Origin: Brugia malayi
Lineage: Eukaryota; Nematoda; Chromadorea; Rhabditida; Onchocercidae
DNA: 64,000 bases
Direction of reading: 5' to 3'
Assembly (NCBI RefSeq): GCF_000002995.4
Contig: NW_025062475.1
Span: 14,106,687 to 14,170,686 of the forward strand
Part shown: one piece after another, positions 38,601 to 47,600 of the stretch
Layout: each line of letters opens with the position of its first letter
Position numbering within the stretch: position 1 is the stretch's first letter
Position numbers and translations under genes: made by a program
The notes under the pieces: model-generated
The model's database searches: none
Seen by the model: only the letters and a program-made list of their open reading frames with translations
Told to the model about the DNA's origin: nothing

Positions 38601-41600
38601 CAATTTCATTCATTCCGTTCTGAAAAGTTATCATATTATTAATAAAATCGAAAACTGGATATTTTTCCTTTTTTCTCTTGCCTACTTTCTTCTATCAAGA
38701 CTTATGTGACAATTTTGTTTTCTCTTGGTGTTTTTTCTTTTTTATTTTTAATTTTCTTCCCATCCATGAATTTCAACAAGTTTTCCCAGAAAAAGGAGCG
38801 ATGTTTTGAGATTAACACGGATACAACAATTATTTGGTGAAGAGAGGAGAAGACGAGAGTGTTTTTTCGAACAGTATTTCAAAGAAAAAATAACCGAAAT
38901 GCACCCCGTAGGGCAAGGAAAAACCAAATTAAGGATTAACGGATGACGGGAGTAGGGCATAAGAAATAGAAAAATAGAAACGAATGAAATTTCAGTTAAG
39001 AAGACCCAATTAATCGGCAAATTCGAATTTCTTAAACGAAAAAAAAAAACAACACTTTTTTCCCGTATTGTTTTTATATAAATATATTTCTTTTTTCTTT
39101 TTCTTTCTTTTTTCTCTTTTTTATTTCCGTTTGCTGTCGGAAATGTCTTCTAATCTGAAAAAAGTTAAGGTTGAAATGAACTTTCACTTCTTTTCTACTT
39201 TTACAAAAAACGCTATAAATTAAAAGGGATATGAAATGAATTTTATGATTTGCAGAGCCTTTTCTTTTATTATTATAAATTAATTTTCATTCAGTAATAC
39301 TCATATGTTTCTTCTGTCTAATCTTTTATATTGATGAAATACTTTATCGTTTAATGTTTTGTTAACCACATTTTTTTGATAAAAAGCAGTAATTTTAATT
39401 TTCGTATATATATTAATTTCGACTAAATTTTTATGAATTACTACTTAAAAAATTAAACTTCCTTTGATCATGAAGATAAATTCTTAAAATTGATCTCCTT
39501 GTAAAATTTTATCACTTGAAATCTATGAGGAATAAAAATTATGAGCTATCACCAGAAAAGAGAGTGAATTGCAAATTTGAATAAAGAGAAAGATAGGTTT
39601 TTTCTTAAAATTTCAAAAAAATAATATAAAATTATTAAAAGGTACGATAAGTATTTAGGTATTATTGAACTAAAAACGATTATTTTCTAAGTAATTGCAT
39701 AACAATTAATGTATACTTTTTCGCGAATTTTTTCGATGTTGAGTTTTTTGAAAATGACAGTTCATAATTTCAACTCTGCAATCTTTTGCTTAAAATTTAA
39801 ATCCTTGATCTGTAGTTTAAATTTTTAATTTTTCCAAAATACAATTCTTTTAGTTTACAATTTCAATTTTACATTTATTTTAAAAAATGATTTCTCGTTT
39901 TTTATGCATAAATTTTAGACATGAATTTTTGTCAAAAAAGGAAAAAGAAAATACTTTTTATTCTAGAAGATAATTTTTTAAGCGTATGTTTCAAATTTTC
40001 TAAATTTTTCCTTTTTATTCAAAAAAGTATACAAACGGAAAAAGATCATTTTTCATTCATGGTCATGACCACGAATATCATCACCGTTATATTACTATCG
40101 GTCATGTCAGTCAGCTTCAAACAATATGGGCGATTAACGGTTACTTTTCCCACTGGGTTTGGTAAAACTGGTTTACAGGATACATACAAAAAATTAAAAG
40201 CAGGATAAAGAGAAAAATGGATGTCTTCTACCTCTGTGTAATTTCATCGCAACAAATAAAATGACGAACAATAAATAGAAAAAACGAAAATAAAAAAAAG
40301 AAAACAAGACAAACCGATTTTCCCTTTTCATTTTTTTTTTGCATTTATTTTTTGCAAAAACCCTAATTTGGCATCGTCCATTTTATTATTCCTTTTTTCT
40401 TTCATTAAAAAATGAAAAAAAAAAAGTGTTATCAATCTATAGTTCTTGAAAAAAAGAAAAAGAAGTAACCTCTTCTTTCCACTTTTTCCACCTTCTATTA
40501 TTATTTCTTTTCCGATATGAAAACTTGTTCCATTAAAATGTTCGAAATCTTTCTTTTTTTTTGTCACCACGTTGTATACTGCTGTTTTGTCGAAATGTTG
40601 TTTTGTTGAAAATACCTTTTTTCTAACCCATCTCAAACATGAAGGACAGTAGTTTTTTTGGTCTAATTCTGATGATTACTGTCCATCTAACATCGTCGAT
40701 AATAAATAACAATAACAACGGCACTATATACTGTCATCCACCTACACCTGCCACTACCATCATCATTATCACTGTCGTCATGTAATTGTTACAATGTTTG
40801 CTATTGCCATCCATTTCCCGCTATTATTGGTAATAATAAAACAAACAAACAAGCGAATAAGCAAAAAATTGAAAACAAAATCTGCTTTTCATTATAGTTC
40901 CATAAAAATTACCAAAGCATACAATTTATTTTTTCATTTATTTATTTAATTTGATTAATTAATTTATTTATACATATCACAAAGTAGCTCAAACGAAGTT
41001 TAATTTTACATCATGTAATATTTCATTATAATTACCATTATATTATTATATTATATATTTTAATGTTGTATACTATAATTACTGTTGTATGTTATATATT
41101 ATATCATATCACATTATATATTATATTAATATTATATTATACTATTATTATATTATCGTAGTTTTTATATTATATATATATATTGTATATGCGATATATA
41201 TAATTAAACAATAAACGCCTTTTATTTCGATTTTTCCATTCGAAATAAGTAGAAAGAAAAAACATGAAATTTCAGTCATTTAATATATATCTATATATAT
41301 ATATATATATATATATATAGATATCTTTCAGATTCTTTTTTTGCATATATCCAATCTTTTCATCCATTTATTTAGTCATTCATTCACATTTATCTATCCG
41401 TGCATTCTTTCATTCAAATCCAATCTCATTCAGTCATTTATTTTTCCCATTAATGGAATTGCTGAAATTATTATTAATTATTGCAAAATTTTTCTATTCA
41501 TTTTTTCCCATTTGTAATTCTTTTATTACAAATATATTATCACCACTATCGGTGTTATTGCACATATTAAATACATTTGCAGTTTTAAACCAGAAATATT

Positions 41601-44600
41601 TTAAGTTTAATTCATTTTTTCTAATTCAGTTCAGTTTGGTCTTATTCAATTTGTTCAAATCTGTCCATTTTTGGAAAAAGGAATAAAGATATTTATTTCA
41701 TTTTCATTGATAAACGTGATGTTTTTTGTTTGGAAAAAGGGGTTGCACCAACAAGTTAAGTTTCTCATCCTTTTCCTTTCTTTTTTTTTCTGTGTCGCTG
41801 AGCAAGTGGACATAACAGTGAAATCAGTGGCCACGACGACGACAACAACAGTAACAACAAACCAATAATAATTTTCATTTCTTATCTTCCTGTCTCTTTT
41901 TTGCCATTCCGTACTCATCAACTCTTCATCCTTTTAATCGTGTCACTGTCATCTGAAAATCTTCTCACTTTCATCTTTACTTTTCCCCCACCCTCAAAAT
42001 ACATTTTTACCCTTCTCAACTACATACGCCCATCTATCCGTCCATCCCTTCTCCGTTCATCATCAGCCCATCATCCATATTCATCCTTCCGTTCATTTAC
42101 TTCAAACCTGTACTCTTTTTTAACTTTCCCCTTGATTACACCCTTATCACCACTTATTTCTACAGCCTCTATTGCAACTTCGCTAATATTCACTGCTAAT
42201 TATCACTGTCATTAATATTGTCATTACAACCAATTTCAAAAATTTCATCGAAACCACAGTCTGTTACAAATTCTTTCGTTTTAAAAAATTTTCAATTTAA
42301 AGTTTCATTTCAATTCTATTGATTCTCACGCAAATGGTAATTTCTACCTTGGAACCTTTCACTATTTTTGTCTATTACGTTAACAAAACTGTTTCCCTTT
42401 GAGGTTATACAATAAATCATTTTCGGTTGGATGCGAAACGAGGCAACTTATAATTTCTATACGATTGGAACAACGCAAGTTATTACTTCATTTACCAATT
42501 CCCATGTTACAAAATGCAAAAAGTAGTAATAGCGTCAGGAACAGCGGCAGTAATAAAATCAGTGAGGGTGAAGATGATGGTACTGATGATAGTAATACTG
42601 ATACTGGTAGTGGTAGCGGGGCTTTTCAACCAGTTAAACCTCGATCTATGGGAAATTTATCACCTGTGGCATCAACGACAAAAATGGATGAATCGTTGGT
42701 TGTGGCAGGACTTCATACTGACGAAATGGCCGTAGATTCGTCCACTCCAACTACTACCACAATTGAAAGACGCAAAAAGAAACCATACAAAGAATTAACT
42801 CTAGAAGAAAAAGTTCAGTTGATTCGATTAGCGGAAGAAAATGCTGGAATGAGTCAAGCTAATATTGCGGAACGTTATTCAATTGCTAAAAGTAATGTTT
42901 GCCGAATTTTGCAACGGAAACACGAATATCTTCGAGCATATGAATGGGCCGGTTTTGCTGGATCTCGAAAGCGTAAACTTCGTGGTGATCCACAGCAGCA
43001 TCATCATCATCATCATCATCATCAACAACATCAACAATCACGTGGAAGTGCCAAAAATTTTAATAATTTTCAAACTTTAAAAATGACAAATGCGACAAAT
43101 TGTACTGTATCCCGTAATCATCCAACAAATTATGTGGAATTGACAACATCAAATGGTAAGGAACGGGCAACTAACGATAATCGTCTTGTTGTACCACAAC
43201 GTCCTGCAACGATTATACAACGGGGTAATATCATTTGTATTTACTTCGATATTTTCCTTAGATAAATTTTTGCAATTAAATGCGGACTAAATTATAGGAT
43301 TCCAAATATTTCGCTCTTTCATCGTCTTCTTTCTCTCTTTTTAAACAATTAAAAGAATCCAACAGTTCTTTCCTGTAAATATACTAATAAATAAAACTAT
43401 CAGTTACTTTTCAATGTCCATTATTGGTCATTTTTCTAACTCTTTTATTGATACCGTTATTTTTTTATGGAATCCGTTATTTTTTAAATTTAACTGTGGG
43501 GCATCTTATAGGCTGCTATATCGATTTATTATAATCACATTTTCTTCCATTTTGAAATTTGTATTTTCACTTTAAATAATTCAACTTATAATTTAATTGA
43601 ATTCACGCCTACTTTACTATTTATTAATTATCACTTTTAATTCAGAAACAAATGAAGGTATAGACTTCAGATTAATTGATGAATTTACTTTAGAGTTATC
43701 ACTGCTAATTTAATTAATGTACTTTCAAAAAACTATAGCTTTCTTAATTTCTTTTACCAACTTTTATTCTCGAAACTAATTGTTTTTATTAAAGATGAAA
43801 AGTTTTAATTACAGTCATTTGAAAGCCATTTCTTTTTGAAAACTATTTCCATTTTTTTCTTTTTGAAAACTATTTCCATTTTTTTTTCACTTAAATTTTG
43901 ATTATTTAAGAATATTCTTTTTATATACTTTTTTGAAAATAAGCTGATTGGATCTTTTTTTTTATATTACTTCTTTGGATTATATTGAATCTTTATTTTT
44001 CTCTTAAAAATTCTTTATTTTGAGATCTTTCTATTTAAAGAAGCATGATTTATTTTAAGCTTTTTTTACTCTCTTAGCTTTCTTAGATAACACTTTTGCT
44101 TAGCTATATAGCAGTTTTCATCCAAAATATCATCCATTTTTTTTAGGAATAGATAGGGTCTTAGTAATTAAAATTCTTTCCCTTTCTTACACTAATTATT
44201 TTAATATCGATGAATAATTCAACTGATATGATGAAATAATAGAATACAAAAAATGAAGTTAAAATCAAGTTTGAGTATGAAGTTTCGGTGCTGTATTTCA
44301 GTTATTTATTAGTTTCTATAAAGTAAGTTGTTATTCTAGTTCATTTTTTTTTCTTGGAAAATTTGACTTTTTTTAGTATTGAGTTCTCATAAGTTATAAA
44401 ATCCGCACAAAGCATTTTATAATCGTCTATTATATTGCAGCACACAACAATAACACCCTTTCATTATAGCACTAAGTGGTGAGATACCCCAATTCACTGT
44501 TCTTTAAATCAGCTTTGTATCAATTGGTATACAACCTGATCTTGTAGTAGGAGATTTAGATAGCATAAATCTGAAAACACGGTATATCTGTCTGGTCAAA

Positions 44601-47600
44601 ATTATTGTGACTTTTCTAAAGCTCACTTAAAACTCACTCAAAAAAAAACTTTTTAATTTCAAAATAATTCTGAAGTATTACACAGCAATCCATCATTTAT
44701 ACTAATTGGTTTAAGGACATTTTCTTTTGCTTCATAAATGTGATAGCTTTAGGGATATGAGTTAATTACCATTTTTCTCAAATATTAACTTCTTTGCGAA
44801 ATTGAAACATTTTTTTTTTAAATTTTAGGGTACATTTTTTAATATTGTTTTGAATGAATAATTTCTGTAATGCGTTATGAGAAGCAATAATTAAACTTGA
44901 CTGATTAATTGATTAATTCTTATCTGATCGAAATGTAGCAGCAGCAATTGTCATCATCATCCAGCTGCATAATAATTGTTCACTATTAAAAGAATAGAAG
45001 AATGAGCAACAAAGAACCAAAAATTAAAAAATAGAAAAAAAAGGAGATGAATAATGAATTTTAGACTAGACGTACTTTTATATGAATTATAGTATTTAAT
45101 TTGAAATGACAGAAATACGGGAACTGTCCGTGCTGCTTCATTCCCCACTCTTCCTTGAATAACCGAATAATCCTGAGAACAAGAATAAGTACAAATAAAT
45201 TGATGGATGGATGAATTCGGTTTTCTTTGTCTTCTTGAAGAAAAAGTAAAATACAGATTCAAAAAACGAAGAGAAAGAGAATTGGAATCTATTAATGATG
45301 TGCTACTTTTCATAAAGAAGATAAGTTATGATGAATAGTTTCCAATTCAGTTTTCTTTTTGATAAAGTAGAATTATCTTTCTTTTCAGATTTTATTCTCT
45401 TATTTTTTCTACTTTTTTCTATATTTTCATTATGATTGTTAACAAACAAAAAAAAAAAAGCATATGCAGTCAAACTCCAAAATAATAAACCAAGTGCAAG
45501 ACCAGATCGAAATTAACAAATTGTTGCTACTCATTAATTATAAAGGAAATTGTAAGATTTATATTATTTAGCTTCAAAATAATAAGCGTCGAAAAATGCT
45601 TTAATGTTTCTCTATCACCGAAAGAATTAATTACTTTGTTGTCATCCTATTAGGAGAAAATATTGTTCTAAACATATCATATTCATCTTTACTGAGAGAA
45701 AAAAGGAAGAGGAAGAAAAGAAAAATGTATCGAAGAGTTTGGCACTTCCATCAAATAGCTTTTTTTTTGAGTTTCTAATTTATTTAAAATTCTTGAAAAT
45801 ATATATGTGTGTGTCATTATCACAACAATAACTGATAATTGACATTCATTCACTGCTTTAATATTTTCATTAATCAATTTGATAAATAGTATCGAATGGA
45901 AAGAGAAAAGGAATGGAAGGTATGTATGTAAGATAAGTTTTTTTTAATTATAGTTGAAATTGTACCTACTTTTCTCTTTTTCATAAAAAAACTTCCTTTA
46001 AATTCTTTCGATTTTTTTAATATTCAAAAATAATTATTCAATGAAATTTAAATGCTCTTATTATATTTGTGGATAATTTATAGGCAATGAAACACTTCGA
46101 GCGCATATGTACAAACAGCATCAAATTTCACGTATGTTTATGTGCCGTTGCTGTAATTGGGCTTTCCCGGATAAAACAAGTTTACATATGCATATGCAGG
46201 TACTTTTCTTATTTGTTCATTTTCAAAACTTTTTGCAGAATTGAAACGAAAAAAAAAAATCAAAACGTTTATATAAGTATAATCAAAGCGCTTGTAAATA
46301 TTTGAAAAAAAAAAAAAAAAATAGAGTTTAATTTTGTTATGATGTGGTAAGTATTACGACAAAAGCAGAAAGAACTGTTACTAATAAAGTTGATGTAATG
46401 TATAATTCATTAATATGATAAAGAAAGATGCAATAATAAAATGAAAGGAATTTAAGTAAAAATTGGAAGTAAACAACGACTATGTTAGATTTGATAACTC
46501 ATATTTAACAAGCTTTAGATGTTTTTAAGATTAAATGGACATTTTTAAACATTCCAATTTTGAGGCAAAAGAAGAAGGTAAAACGATTTCGGTTCCGGTG
46601 ATCGGTAAAGGTAATCCACCTACTACGCATCAGCATCAACAGGAACAACAACAACAACAACAGCAAAATGAAAATCTAACTGGTCAGACTGGATTGACGG
46701 AAAAAGGTCGTCGTTCACCGCAGCTGTCAACGCTTCATGTTCCACAGCCACGAGTTCCTGCAACAAATCCGTTTGCTCCATTGCAGCTCCATTCATTAGT
46801 TGGCCTTGCACCACAACAAGCAGTCAGTCTTACCGAACAAAGCTGTAAGTCTTAGAAAGCCAACGGAATCAAAACTTAATATCAATATTTCTTCAATACT
46901 TAACAATTATTCTTGCAGCATTGCAAGCAGCAGCAGCAACATTATTCTCGCCAATGGCTCTTCTTCGAGATACATCCGGAAGTGGAACACATGTGGATGA
47001 TTTAATGTCAAAATTACGTGAACGTCTGATGCTGAATAATTTGGTTGCTCAATCCAGCTTTGGCCTTGCCGCATGGCTTTCAGCTTATCCAAAAATGGAT
47101 CAGTCAAGTAAAAAACTTTTCTTCTTAATTATTCATGTGCTTATGAAAGCAGAGCGAATATTTCAGACGTTTAAGGATTTAATAGTTTTATTTCCATATA
47201 TTTTTTCTTTTTTCTTAATTATTGTATGGAAAATTGATTAAATTTATCGTTTTATCATAGATGCAAATGGTGGAAATCCTTTGGATATGTGTTCATCAAA
47301 AGATTCTGATGTCAATTTAGCTGCTGAAGAGGACGAGATTAATGTTGACAAAGAATATGACGATGATATGATAACAGACAGGAACAGTACAGAACAACAT
47401 CAGTCACATATTGTATCATCTTATTTACACTTCTTTTTTGCTTTATTAAAGGAATTAAATATCACTATGACATCAGAATGAAAAGGAGGTTTGCTAGTAT
47501 CAGTTAGGTATTATATCGAATTGATTGTCCTGCGAAGTTTTAATAATCATTATTAAGATATGAGTGATGAAATTATAATTATAACGATAGAATGAGTATG

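Larger units (their letters stand above)
31679..46083 (+). other. Intron 4 (14.4 kb), splitting zinc finger 2
   Basis: Holds T26 at 33001-33026, TA-rich microsatellites at 41030-41210 and 41284-41322, a C/T-rich block at 41900-42180, a same-strand helix-turn-helix exon (42504-43224) and a thiamine-pyrophosphokinase-like exon (44513-44581). The other listed frames inside it show no splice structure. Confidence 0.7.

Noticed and set aside
39921..40208. 95-codon frame with a hydrophobic stretch followed by GRLTVTFPTGFGKTG
   Set aside because: No splice or expression signal; the first half is Lys/Phe low complexity. A small secreted peptide is imaginable but unsupported.
41901..42215. 104-codon Ser/Pro/Leu-rich frame upstream of the helix-turn-helix exon
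   Set aside because: Composition follows the C/T-rich strand; it ends before that exon and has no domain.
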